Shown here: one piece after another, positions 1 through 11,332 of the stretch
Numbering within the stretch: position 1 is the first letter of the stretch
How the letters are laid out: each line of letters begins with the position of its first letter
From: Adiantum capillus-veneris
Taxonomy: Eukaryota; Streptophyta; Polypodiopsida; Polypodiales; Pteridaceae
Direction: 5' to 3'
DNA: 64,000 bases
Assembly: GCA_014529385.2 (NCBI GenBank)
Contig: CM043942.1
Coordinates: 6,819,001-6,883,000 of the forward strand
Position numbers and translations under genes: made by a program
Notes under the pieces: model-generated
Database searches by the model: none
What the model was told of the DNA's origin: nothing
The model's input: the letters and a program-made list of their open reading frames with translations, nothing else

Positions 1-2073
1 ATGACAAAACCGCGAGGCTGCACTACATAAACTTCCTCAAATATGTCACCATTCAAGAAAGTAGTAACAATGTCTGATTGATGTACATCCCAACCAAAAT
101 GAGATGCCAATGCACATAGAAAACGCACAGTAGTCATACCACAAGTGGGAGCAAAAGTCTCTTCATAATCAATGCCTTTTTGTTGTGCATAACCCTTTGC
201 AACAAGTCGAGCCTTACGACGATCAATCTCACCATCCGGCTTTCGTTTCGACTTGTAAACCCACTTCGTACCAATGGCCTTTTTGCCACGAGGAAAATCA
301 CATAAAATCCATGTGTCATTTTCTATAAGTGCATCATATTCTGATTGCAAGGCAGCCAACCAATTTTCTGAATTTTGTGCTTCATCAAAAGACAGAGGCT
401 CCTCAACATCATGTAAGTTAGACACAGCCAAAGCATAACAATCTGATGCATAAGATGCATGGCGAGAGCCTGAACGAGTACGACTAGACAAAGGTGCATC
501 CAATTTACTGTCACGCAAAGTGTGCACCAGCCATTTTGGCATACCTCTAGCCTGCTCATTTTCAGCCCTTTCCTCATCAAGTACATCATGTACATCTGCA
601 TCAGTAATAGGCTGATCTAAAACATTTTCAGAAACCCCCATAGGCTGTACATTTGCCTCATTGGAACTTACATTCGTATTTCCACCACTGAAAAGAGGCA
701 ACAAAGTGTCATAAATGTCATGTGAGCTTACATTACTGTCTCTAGTACATGACAGCAAGGGTTGAACAGAATCTTCCACAAACACTACATCCCGTGAAAC
801 CAGAATACGCTTTGTTTGCGGATGATATAACCTGTAACCTTTGCTTTCAGCACTATAACCAACAAAAATACATTTGACAGCCTTATCATCCAATTTTCTG
901 CGCTGCACTTGTGGCACCAAAGCATATGCCAAACATCCAAAAACACGCATGTGCTCAATAGAAGTTTTTCTATCATGCCATGCTTCATATGGAGTAATAG
1001 ACTACAAAGCTTTCGTAGGACACGTGTTAAGTACATAAGTGGCACACATGATGGCCTCAAGCCAAAAAGAATGCGGCAAAGCTTGACTTTTGACCATACA
1101 TCGTGCCATTTCCGTCAGTGACCTGTTTTTCCTCTCAGCAACACCATTTTGTTGAGGTGTATAAGGCACTGTACATTGGTGTTTTATCCCACGATTAGTC
1201 AGAAATGCATTAAATTCATAAGACATATACTCCCCCTCTCGATGGGAACGAAGGGTGCCCATAGTACATTTCGAGACATTTTCAGCCATAGCGAGAAATT
1301 GTTTAAAGCACATAAAAACTTCGGACGTCGCTTTAAGCGGAAATACCCATGCATGCCTGGAGTAATCATCAATGAAAGTCACAAAGTACAGGTAATTTCC
1401 CAAGCACGGAGTTTGCATGGGCCCACAAACATCACTATGCACAAGCTGCAACCTGCATGTGGCCCGAACTGAACCATCCTTTGGAAATTTAGAACGCTGC
1501 ATCTTACCCAAAATACAGCCTTCACAAACATGTTTGATAGGTGCTTTAAGAGGCGGCAAAGAAGCAACCATATCAGATTTTTGCAAACGCAGCAAGCTGG
1601 CAAACTTCAGATGACCAAAACGTGCATGCCAAAGTTTTGCATTTCAAATAGCCCTTGAATCTGCAACAGCCAAAGCACAAAAGGCCAGATGCAACAATTT
1701 CATTATCAAAACTGAGATCATGAACTGTACATCTGCCATCCACAAATTTGACTACAAGTCCAAGTTTAGCAAGTGCGGATATAGACAAGAGATTCTTCTT
1801 GATCCCAGGTACATAAAGTGCATCAACAAGTGTGAAGGAATTGCCATTTGCAGCAGTAAGCACAATCTTTCCAACTCCCTGAACTGGATAAGAGGCGTTG
1901 TTGGCACAATTGACAGAATTCCCATGAGGGACAGACTCGAGAGAGGTAAATAATTCACGGTGTGAGGTAATGTGCTTTGTAGCACCACTGTCGAAATACC
2001 ACATGTGAATCTGCAGCAACTGTAGCACCACTGTTGAAATACCACATGTGAATCTGCAGCAACTGACAAGCAT
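1..2073 (-). pseudogene. copia A pol (protease, integrase, N-terminal RT), broken
   Basis: Reading right to left: protease with FDSGATKH near 2000, the GAG-pre-integrase region, an integrase core (LVHSDVCGPM near 1430; NGVAERKNRS near 1125), then the hinge and the start of RT. The second catalytic Asp block reads SHREGEY where copy B reads SDRGGEY, so an integrase catalytic Asp is lost. A 43-bp tandem duplication at 1979-2064 shifts the frame inside the protease, and about 54 bp are missing near 1650 compared with B. A TAG stop at 1002-1004 is shared with copy B. Confidence 0.9.
1979..2064. repeat. 43-bp tandem duplication inside the protease region of copy A
   Basis: Two near-identical 43-bp units (1979-2021 and 2022-2064) differ by one base (cgaaat/tgaaat). 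Copy B has one unit at this place. The unit covers the codons of the protease active site, and because 43 is not a multiple of three it destroys the frame. Confidence 0.9.
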
Positions 2074-2078
2074 GCATC

Positions 2079-3107
2079 ATGGACAACAGGATTGTAAGTG
2101 CACTCTACGCTAAAAGCCCATTCTGCATCAACATCAGCATCACAGTCTCCTTTCACAGAAGACTCAACAATGGCTGCATTTGTAGTGGAACCAGTATTTG
2201 CAGTGGAACCACCCTCTTTCTTCTTAGCCTCTTTGGCCTTCAACTTAGGATACGACTTGATCAAGTGATCATTGGCTTTACAATAATGGCAACGCATCTT
2301 CTTTTTGCCCTTATCAGCAGAATTTTCAGACGAATTGCTGCCAGCAGAAGCTTAAGGAATAGAATTTTTGCCACTCGCCGCAGAACCATATGAAGTGGCT
2401 GGATTGCTGTTACCACCCGTTCTTTGAGAAGCAATAAAAGCCTGTTCAACAGCACGCTGTCTAGTCATGTTTTTTCTGGAAAGTGACTCTTGCAAGAGCA
2501 ATGTGCATAATGCATCAAACTTGACAACTTTTGAATTTCCTTGGGTCATAAGTCTCCAAGTACTAGCAAAAGTCTGGTAAGAATCTGGTAAGGCATCAAG
2601 AACAGTCTGCACAAGGGAACTGTCTGAAATGACTTCACCTGCAAAAATAAGTTGCTCATTGATATCCTTGACACTAGCAAAGAAAGTGTCCATATCATCT
2701 TCCTCATGCATAATCTTCGACTCCAGCTCTTTACGCAGCAAAGCAATTTTAGCCTCATTGCGACTTGCATAAAGACCAGTCAAAATATCCCAAGCCTGTT
2801 TTGCAGATTTTGATGAACGGATGTGAGGAACAATGGTGCGCTTCACAGACAACGCAATCAATGCATGAGCCTGCGCATCCTTAACATCCCAACGAGCTTG
2901 TTCTGCCGTAGGCAAAACAACTCTAACAGCAGCAATCCTTGCAGCAAGACCTGCAACATCCTCAACATCGCCTACATCCTTAGAACCAGGACGTACATCA
3001 ATGCCCTGCACAATATTCCAGGCGCCCTTTGACACAAGAACGTGTTGCATCATATAAGCCCACATAGGGTAATTGTCCCCATCCAACCTGTTCTCAGCAG
3101 CAAACAT
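2079..3107 (-). pseudogene. copia A gag, broken
   Basis: UBN2-type copia gag starting inside MFAAENRLDGDNYPMW. The true start codon region seen in copy B (MADNNN, ATG at 27174) has been deleted together with about 80 bp of leader. The zinc knuckle reads CHYCKANDHLIKSY, with the last Cys replaced by Tyr (copy B keeps Cys). A TAA stop interrupts the frame near 2352. In an active element this protein would form the cytoplasmic virus-like particle; this copy cannot. Confidence 0.88.
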
Positions 3108-3402
3108 CTTGAACAAACATGTGCTATATAGCACAAACCGTAGAAGACTATAAGGCATCTGTTACCAAAAAACGACATTGACAGAATCTCTGCACAATAT
3201 GACGAAATAGCTTGTGCAGCACTGCCTGTAGTGGAAAGGGAGGCCGAAATGAGCCCAAATCGAAAATCTGAGCAGACCAAGATCTATGAGCTATCATGAA
3301 GTATGTGTCGACCTGCGAATGCTCACCAAAGCTCATCGAAATCGAAGAAAGTGAGCAGGCGTGTACTAGAGCAGCTGGCGACTAAGTCCGGGAAGACGCA
3401 GC

Positions 3403-3418
3403 CTGCTCTGATACCAAT
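3403..3418 (-). other. primer binding site of copia A
   Basis: On the minus strand the bases just inside the 5' LTR read TGGTATCAGAGCAGG, complementary to the 3' end of initiator methionine tRNA, the usual primer of plant copia elements. Confidence 0.85.
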
Positions 3419-3606
3419 TGTTGGAATTAGGATTGCAGAGAAACGCACACAGCTTGGAGAAGACGAAGGAAGCTCAAGGCAACAATAGAGAGTATATTAC
3501 TTAGTGTGCAATGCAAAGATAGATAGCCCTAGCGTGATGGCTGTATATACAATGCACAGGGGAGAAAACCTCCTAAAGAGGGAAAAAATGCCCCGGCGGT
3601 CCTAGT
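3419..3606 (-). repeat. copia A 5' LTR, truncated (188 of about 227 bp)
   Basis: Starts TGTTGGAATTAGG (plus strand) and matches the LTRs of element B at 22587-22813 and 27553-27741. It stops after CCTAGT and continues into unrelated sequence, so the last 38 bp of the family LTR are missing. The break point equals the site where element C inserted into the other copy. Confidence 0.9.
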
Positions 3607-3768
3607 TTAATATGAGAAAATCATTTGGTAAAGTTAGATATTATATTTGATGACATTACCTCTCTCTTGAAATCATAGTCATCCTTGACTATGAGGTAGA
3701 TAAGATAAAGCCTAGTCATTAGTCCATGTTTCTTGGCAGGTAGAGGATCCTTTTTTACCCTACGACGT
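3607..3768. other. non-coding segment between copia A and gypsy G
   Basis: AT-rich sequence without a convincing reading frame. It ends in ACGT, the target duplication of element G, so it was originally continuous with 12280 onward and is probably the 3' end or LTR of the old gypsy remnant H. Confidence 0.5.
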
Positions 3769-3861
3769 TGTGAGCGGGATGAAAACACACACAACGCCTC
3801 CGAGACAGGGAACACACCTCTGGAGTGAGAGGAGAGAGACTATCCACTTGCCCACTCCACA

Positions 3862-3898
<37 letters not shown>

Positions 3899-4842
3899 CC
3901 AAAAAAATCAGCTCAAAAGAGGAGAATTTCTGATGTTTAGATACAAATGAGCTTGGGCCAACACCAATGGGGCAAATAGCTCACACAATCTGGGTAAAAG
4001 ATACCAGATACAATCACAAACTAGAGCAGAAACTTCGCTCATAGGAGAAACTTACACAGAAAAACAGCAAAAAAAGAGTGAGGAATTTGGCAAAATGGAC
4101 AGTGCCATCGCGTTCGGAACGGCCCAAAACCCCAGTCTACAATGTCAAAGTGCTCAAATCCGACCTCGGATGAGCAGTTTACGGCCAAAACAGGCTCCAA
4201 AATGAGCAAATACACACCTGCGGCTGTTCCTCCTCTCTTCTCCACGTTTTTTCTGGTTTTCTCTCAGTTTTTTCAGTTCCCACACTTAGCTTTATTACTT
4301 GGACACCCTTGGCTTTTTAGATGACCTCAAACGGACCCTGAACAGGCCAAAAACTGACCTCGCAGTGCATAGTTGTCACCTTTTTGCATCATTTGCACAC
4401 CTGGCACTCAGCTTTTTTCCAATAATGCATCTCGCCACCACATGAAGTGGCCCCAAAAAGTGGTCCTAATGATGACCTTTCTGCATAACTCTCACAAGAA
4501 AACACCCACGTTGGGTCCGTACTCATCCGCGTGCAAATATTGACCTCGGTCGCCCTCCTGACGCCACAGATGCCATCTGACGCACCTGCTGACCTCACGT
4601 CGTCGGCCCGTGGATAGCTTCCTTGAGAAGTTTTACGCGCTACCAACTCCTCCTTATTGTAGAAAAAACACACTAGTATTGATAATAGTGAAAATCGATG
4701 CACTATGTACATGCTGTCCTACCTGTACACATGTGGGCCCCACGTAACCACCTGGCTATGGAAATTGGGTAATCCTTTATTCGATGCACCATGCATGTGT
4801 ATGTACATATGCGCAATCCCTTGCTCAAAAAAACTCCTGACA
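3769..4842 (-). repeat. gypsy G 3' LTR
   Basis: A 1074-bp LTR matching 11123-12275. It contains an (AC)n tract at about 3858-3897. It lacks about 80 bp present in the partner LTR after GCGCCTC. U3 lies toward base 4842, next to the polypurine tract. Confidence 0.92.
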
Positions 4843-4866
4843 TAATTTTCCCATCCCCTAGCCTGC
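4843..4866 (-). other. polypurine tract of gypsy G
   Basis: Directly inside the 3' LTR the minus strand reads GGGGATGGGAAAATTA, the expected second-strand primer site. Confidence 0.75.
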
Positions 4867-4870
4867 TAGA

Positions 4871-6925
4871 TCATTCATGATCAGCAGCAGCAAAGAGAGA
4901 TATGAGACTCGCCGCATCACAGGTCTCCTCATCCTTCACCAACATTGCTTGCTCCATAGACAGCTCGTATTTCTCCACCATCATAAATCTAGCATGATAC
5001 AATTTAAGATGCAACCCATTTACCCTTGACTTATGTAGAACACCATCCAGGTTAGCCAGCTGATATGTGCCATTTGGAAAACACTCCACTACCTTGAAAG
5101 GGCCTTCCCACTTAATTTGAAACTTCTTTTGGAAGGTGTTGTCCAGCTTACTGTTGTAGCGCAAAACCAAGTCATGTTTCTTGATACCCTTACTTTTGAC
5201 CTTTTCATTTATCTTTGCCAAAGCCTTATCCTGCATCTGCCCATAATGCTCCAATGCGCTCATCCTATCCAACTGGACCTCTTGTAACTGCAAGAGCCTC
5301 TCTTTGAATGCATCACTAGGCGGCCCAAGCAACTTCTCTAACATATTGACCGCAGGCAATTCTACCTCCACAGGCAATAGTGCTTCCTTTCCATACACCA
5401 AATGAAATGGAGTAAACCCTGTACCTGTCTTCACCGAAGTACGGTAAGCCCATAATGCACTAAGAAATTCCAAATCCCAATTCTTTCCTTGGTGCTCTGT
5501 CACTTTAGAAAGAATTTGTACCAACTCACCATTGAATCTTTCATTTAAGCCATTACACTGTGGGTAATAAGGAGTGGTATGCTGATGCTTAATCTTCATC
5601 TTTGTGCATAAGAAGTCTAGCAGTTTAGCTCTAAATCCTGGCCCCTTATCTGAAAGTAGCTCTAATGGCACCCCAAACTTGCAACATATTTCATCATACA
5701 AAATTTTTTCCACATCCTTTGCAGTGATCTGTTTTACTGCTATAGCCTCTGCCCATCTAGAAAGATAGTCCACTGCCGTCAAAATATAGCTTTTGCCCCT
5801 GCTTGTGATAGGTAACGGGCCTATTGCATCAATCCCCCACTTTTCAAACACATCAAACGCCATAATGGTTTTTCGTAGCTCTGGCTTCAACACTCTCTTC
5901 CCAAATGCTTGACACCTATTGCAAGACCTACACCAATGGTGAACATCCTTGTGCAAACTAGGCCATACATACCCCTCTTGCAAAATCTTATGCAAGGTGA
6001 TCTTTAGAGCAAAATGGCCACCACATGCGCCTTCATGATTCTCTTCCAACACTCTGTAAAGCTCCTCCCGCCAAGGTACACGTCTCAACACGAGATCAGT
6101 CCCTTTCATGTATAAGACATCACCAATCAATTTGTACATGTATGCTCTACGCACAAAGCCATACTTCTTAGACTTCTGAATCTCCTTTGGAATGATTCCT
6201 GTTAGCAAAAACTCCTCTTCTTGAGCCAAACTTTCCCGGCCATGATAAAGAGGTAAAGTGGTCCTCAACACGAATAGCTCCCCAATCATGCCTTGAGCTG
6301 CTTCATGTGCCTCTCCATTTAGAGCACGTTCAATGTGTCTGATGCTCCATGCTTCAAACTTTTTTAACAGGCCTTTAATTCTGAAGCACATTTCCTTCAA
6401 TGAGGTGTTCTTGCTCTTCCACACACCCAGCACTTGCTTCACCACTAACAAGGCATCACCTTTTATGCTCAACCTTCGAACCCCATGCTTCAAACAAATG
6501 TGTAATCCGGCTTCCAATGTAGCATATTCAGCCTCATTGTTACTATGCGCATCCAATTTGAACCCTCTCTTGCATACTAGCTTCCCCTCTGGATCATAAA
6601 GTGCTATACCCCCTGAAGCTGCATCGTGGCTCTTTCTGTATGAACCATCAAAGAACAACACATGTGCATTGCTGATCTGTGGCACTTCTTCAACTACCTT
6701 TCTCACCACCTCTTCCTTAACAATAAGGGGATTCTCCTTGTAGGTCAACAAATCAGCTAGGGTAGCCCTTGTACTATCTTCCACTAGAAAAGAGAACTCA
6801 AACTCTTGCAGCTCAATTACCCATTTCTTCACCACATTTGACATGTTAGTACCGTTAATTAACTGTGGCAAAAAGGCATAACTCGTCAAGAAAACAAAAG
6901 GCCGTGGTAGCAAGTAATGACGAAA
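4871..6925 (-). pseudogene. gypsy G pol C-terminal part: second RNase H and integrase
   Basis: Open frame of about 680 codons, continuous with the RT part except for a TGA at about 6926 (CGA to TGA, just before RFRHYLL). First comes an archaeal/RVT_3-type RNase H (FFDGSYRKSHDAASGG; SNNEAEYATLEAGL; IKGDALLVVKQV). Then integrase: a zinc region ending CRSCNRCQ and a core with WGIDAIGPL, LLSDKGPGF and NGLNERFN supplying D, D and E. The C-terminus is the usual gypsy basic tail (FKVVECFPNGTYQL). The enzyme would remove the RNA strand and insert cDNA; it is separated from RT by the stop. Confidence 0.9.
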
Positions 6926-6928
6926 TCG

Positions 6929-8690
6929 TCAACAAGCAAATATTACACTGGCCATCACTAGCTCTACTTCCGATAACTTTCTCTCCGCTACCAACTTCAC
7001 TCGGCTTGCACAATACACTGGCCTCATATAATGGCTGCCCTTCCCCTTTTGCAATAGCATGGCTCCAATGGAATCATCCCCTATTGATGGATTTACATAA
7101 AAAACTTTCTCCCAATCAGGAGCCTGCATGGCTGACAACCCCCCTAACACCTCTTTCACCTCTTGAAACACTTCTTCACACTTGTCATCCCATTGCAATG
7201 GATCATTCTTTGCCACTTGCTGTAATGGATAAAGAAGCTGCGAAGACAATGGAATAAACCGTGCCATGTACTTCACTTTGTGTATAAAGGTTGCCAATTG
7301 CTTCGTACTCGTAGGTGATGGAAGAAGAATAACAGACTTAACCTTGTCTGGATCAGCCTCAATGCCATTTTCTGACACCATGTGGCCCAATAACTTCACC
7401 CTTGGCTGTGCTAGATGACATTTCTTTGGATTTAGTTGTCCTCCACATTCATCATATCGAGCCAATACCATCTACAGCTTCTCATGGTGTTCAGCCCTAC
7501 TGCTATAAACACAGAAGTCATCCATAAAAGCTTTAACACAACTACCAATGAATGGTTCCAACACCCAATTTGCTCTCTCTTGATAGAAGGAAGGTCCATT
7601 TGACAACCCAAATGGCAATACTGTGTAGCAATAGCAGCCCCATGGCGTAATAAAAGTGGTCTTTGTGCGGTCTGTAAGAGCAATCTTCAATTGAAAGTAG
7701 CCTGAAAAACCATCACACACACTGTACCTCTCATAACCTGCCACTGAATCCAAGATTTGATCGATGAATGGAAGAGGATATGGGTTCTTCTTAGTGGCTG
7801 CATTTAAGGGCTTAAAATCTACACAAATCCTCCACTTCCCATCCTTCTTTGGACTGACTACTACTGGACTCACCCATTCTGTGGTCTCCACAGGGACTAT
7901 GAACCCCGCCTTCAACAACTTGTCCACCTCTTCTCGCAAGGCTTCCATTTGCTCTTGACCCATACTTCTTAGCCTTTGCCGCACTGGCTTAGCACCTTCT
8001 TTCAGCTCTATATGCATCTCTTCACCCTTGAACCCTCTGATCTCTTCATATGAAGTAATGAACAAATCAGGAAAACTAGCCAGCATATGCAAAAATATAT
8101 CCTTCTCCATAGCTAAGAGGTCTCCACTAATCATTTGCGTCATTAATTCCTGCTTCTTTGACAACTCAACCTTGGTTTGCATCAGCCCTTCAATCACTTC
8201 ATAAGGCCCTTCACTTTCATCTTCAAATTCATTCGCAAATGCGACTAAACCACACTCCTGGATTTCTTTATCCATCAAAAGAAATGCAACATAAGCATCC
8301 TCATCACTGCTGGTAGTGCTATCACTGTCCTCATCTGTCACCGTGGAAGAGTCTTCATCACTAGACTCATCCTCATCTTCATAAAGCTCCTCTAATCGTT
8401 TCCTTGTGTCCATATTATAAAGCTTCTCGGTACCTGTCTTTCCATAGAGGCTAATCGTACCATGTCGCCAATCTTGAACAGCTCCCACTGCACGTAACCA
8501 TGGTCTACCCAGTATAATAGGATATGCTCCCAACCCTGCTGGCATCACATGAAAATCAACCACTGCCTTTGCATCATATGCCTCCACTTCTAAGCTCTTT
8601 ACAACACCCAAGCATTTTACTTTTTGATGGTTTGCCAATCTGATCCGAAACCCTGACACCCCAGCCACTGTGAGACCCATCTTCTCAACG
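6929..8690 (-). pseudogene. gypsy G pol: protease end, RT and first RNase H
   Basis: Reading right to left: protease C-terminal region (YPIILGRPWLRAVGAVQDW), an acidic Ser/Asp-rich linker, then RT (WRICVDFKPLN; FSGYFQLKIA; the catalytic box is FMDD in KAFMDDFCVYS instead of YxDD) and the gypsy RNase H. A TAG at about 7472 splits it at EKL*MVLARYDECGG, probably CAG to TAG. The protease active site upstream reads DGRA and lies in a disturbed frame. Confidence 0.88.
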
Positions 8691-9290
8691 CATGAGTGTG
8701 TTATGATGCATATTTGGCTCTGCCATCCACATAACCTTGTCCCAAATTTTTCCTTTTATGCCACACATCTACTATTGGACAAATGTCTGGTAGCTCGTCC
8801 ATTGCCAACACCTTCACTGAACCTCTCTCTGGCTCTTTCTCCATTGGGTTAACCATCCTCTTCCACTGTCGCTTTAGCTTAGGCACCATCTCTATAAGCT
8901 GCCCAAAAGTAACATCTGCCTTCCTGCTCGTCAGATCCTCCTTCAAGTCATAGCTTAATTGCCCATCCCCTAGTGGAAAATCTGAAACATGAAACTTTCG
9001 ACGAGCTCTCCTTTTCCTCTTGGCCTTGACATCCTCGCCTTCATGGCTCTTTCCTTTCTTCTTACTAGGACCTGGGGAACTTCTTACTTCCTTATCCTCT
9101 GTGGTCCTCTTCCCAATAGGCATCACTAATGTATCCTCTAGCTTTGATGCCTTCTCCAAGGTGACTACACTTAGCACTTTTGTCTTTCCCTTTTCCTCCT
9201 GGGTCAGTCCATTGGTTCGTTCGTCTCCCTTAATTTCGATGCCATAATCATTTGACCTAGTTAGCACCTGTCTTGGCAATGGATACATGT
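8691..9290 (-). pseudogene. gypsy G gag-protease linker, frame-disturbed
   Basis: A Lys/Arg/Glu-rich reading frame of the kind found between gag and protease in Tat elements (KKKGKSHEGEDVKAKRKRRARRKFHVSDF). It is entered from gag through a frame change at a run of eight C (about 9291-9298) and left by another frame change near 8700 at the protease active site (VDGRAKYAS then a stop). Deletion or slippage in the C run is the simplest explanation. Confidence 0.75.
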
Positions 9291-10168
9291 CTCCCCCCCA
9301 TCCTTGGTGGCTTATCACATTGCGGGTTGATGTGACCCAACTCTCCACAATTATAACATGTGGGCGTCTGCCTCCAAAACCTACCATTGCTTTGTCCAAC
9401 ACCATTTCTAGGCCTTTCTTCACCTCCTGGCTGATTTGCAAACCTCCCTCGACCTCGATTATTTCCCACTTGACCTAGCATGTTTAGGCTGAGATTCTTC
9501 ATCAAATCTACCATTTGCCTCATGTCTTGCCTTAGCCCATCATCTTGCACTGCTGTAGTGACCACTGTTGGCATAACCTGAGTAGTAATAGGAACCACTG
9601 GTTCATGATGAACCCCTGACATGCGCCCTTGTAAAGACTCTATAGGTTGAAATTCAGACCTCATTGGCAAAGACTCCACCCCTAACTGGCTCATTTTCCT
9701 CAGCTTCCACTCTTTGTTCCTTGCTACCTCTAGTGCATCCTCATATGTCCTAGGCTTCTTCTTCATCATGTCAGGCGGGGGTACCTGTGGTGCTAAAGCC
9801 TTGCACATTCACTCCCATGCCAATGAAAAATTACGTATGTACGCATCTATTGGCTCACCTTCCTTTTGCACCAAAGCCTGTACTTCTTGCCACACTTTGT
9901 CAGGATCTTCTATCTTCACAAACTCCACTTCCAACCCATGTCGTAGATTGTCCCAACTCAACCTTACAGGTGGATCAGCCACACGCAACTCCTCTTCAAA
10001 TGCTTTAGACCAAACTCGTGCATCACTCTTCAAACAAATTTGGAGAAGGCGTAACATTTGCGTAGGGTCATGAATCTGGTTGCTAATGTAGGCAACCTCC
10101 ATCTTTTCCAAAAATTCTTCCACATCTTCATCACTTCTTCCATGAAACTCCGGATAAGAGAAAGCCAT
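9257..10168 (-). pseudogene. gypsy G gag
   Basis: Starts at ATG 10168 (MAFSYPEFHGRSDEDVEEF), a typical retrotransposon gag opening; an upstream in-frame ATG at 10225 has no gag-like sequence. The retrotrans_gag core follows (WDNLRHGLEVEF; DKVWQEVQALVQ), and a zinc knuckle CYNCGELGHINPQC lies near 9330. One TGA at about 9809-9811 interrupts the frame (AWE*MCKAL). It would package the element RNA in cytoplasmic particles. Confidence 0.88.
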
Positions 10169-11106
10169 GGCTACAAAAATTATGATGCTTTGAGAACCCC
10201 TTCGAACACACGTGCAAGAACCCAAAACTTTTCACTACCCAATCCCCAGAAACTTCAATGGAGCTCAGCTTTAGATAAGGACAAACACATGCACATCAAA
10301 TGAGTTTTCATAGTTAATCATCGGAATGACAACAGGCAAAGGACATTCCAGGATCTCTCTCAATCTTCTTGGCCCAAACATAAAGACTATGCGCTGCTAG
10401 AAAAAGATCTTCCTGGACACATGAACATTAATCTGGATTCTTTGAGTTAAATGAAAAGGAGTGAACTGAGGGCCATTTTGATCATCCATTAAAGCCAACC
10501 ATGAAGCTCCCAAGAAAGCACACCTGTCTTACCCTCTGATTTGCCAAAATTTCAGCAGCATAACAGCATAAATGGCTCAAAAGACCAAAAAACCAGCCAT
10601 CATAACTTGGAAAAATTTTGACAGAGTTTCCCCAGAAATAGAGCAGTAGGAACCCAAAATATAGACTGTATATGTATGCATAAACTGTCAACAATAGAAC
10701 CCGAGCATCAAGTAGGACTCACTAGTACATAGCCTATGGCGAGGTCACAAAAAAGGGTGCTCCAGCTACCTGTATCACCGAAAGGATCTCTACATTTGAG
10801 AATCCCCCAGCTCAATAAAAACCTCACGCTATCGACCCTCACACGAAGGCTAATGCAAATCGCGTATAGTCAAGTCTCAAAAATGACTAACGTACAATCT
10901 AGCAGACAATGCACTCAAATAGGCGCCAAGTGATGCATACCCACAACAACTGCAAGTGACAACACTGCTAGTATATCACTGTACTCCAGATATCTGTACC
11001 TGTGTGAATCACCTGTACCTGTACCTGTACCTGTCCCTGTAACCTGTAATCGGCAACCTGTAATCCCGAATCTCGAAGCAGAAGGTACTCGAAGAAGATC
11101 CTCAGT
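10169..11106 (-). other. gypsy G leader (untranslated)
   Basis: About 940 bp between PBS and gag. Two short blocks resemble the leader of copia element D or E: 10753-10851 (contains ctgtatcaccgaaaggatct, plus strand) and 10609-10635 (minus-strand core GGGGAAACTCTGTC). No convincing protein. Confidence 0.75.
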
Positions 11107-11122
11107 GGGGGCACCAAAAGAA
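11107..11122 (-). other. putative primer binding site of gypsy G
   Basis: Minus strand just inside the 5' LTR reads TGGTGCCCCCACTGAG, with the TGG expected opposite a tRNA CCA end. I cannot name the tRNA with confidence. Confidence 0.6.
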
Positions 11123-11297
11123 TGTGAGCGGGATGAAAACACACACAGCGCCTCTATAATGACCCGACACACACTCCTGGGAAGATACACACACACACAC
11201 TATGGGGCACCACTTGGCTTACACAACACACCTGGCCAAGACAGGGAACACACCTCTGGAGTGAGAGGAGAGAGACTATCCACTTGCCCACTCCACA

Positions 11298-11332
<35 letters not shown>

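Larger units (their letters stand above)
1..3606 (-). mobile_element. Ty1/copia element A, truncated at window edge and in its 5' LTR
   Basis: Minus-strand copia element with the order 5' LTR (right), PBS, gag, protease, integrase and start of RT; the rest lies beyond base 1. It is the same family as element B at 22587-42578. Base 1 aligns with base 24027 and no mismatch is seen until base 849, after which substitutions and indels accumulate. The outer 38 bp of the 5' LTR are missing. The coding region is broken by stops, a 43-bp duplication and deletions, so this is a dead copy. Confidence 0.93.

Noticed and set aside
9291-9298. Run of eight C at the gag/protease-linker frame change of gypsy G as a programmed frameshift
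   Set aside because: The element also has three stops and a second frame break, and no stimulatory structure or second copy is available; a homopolymer mutation is simpler.
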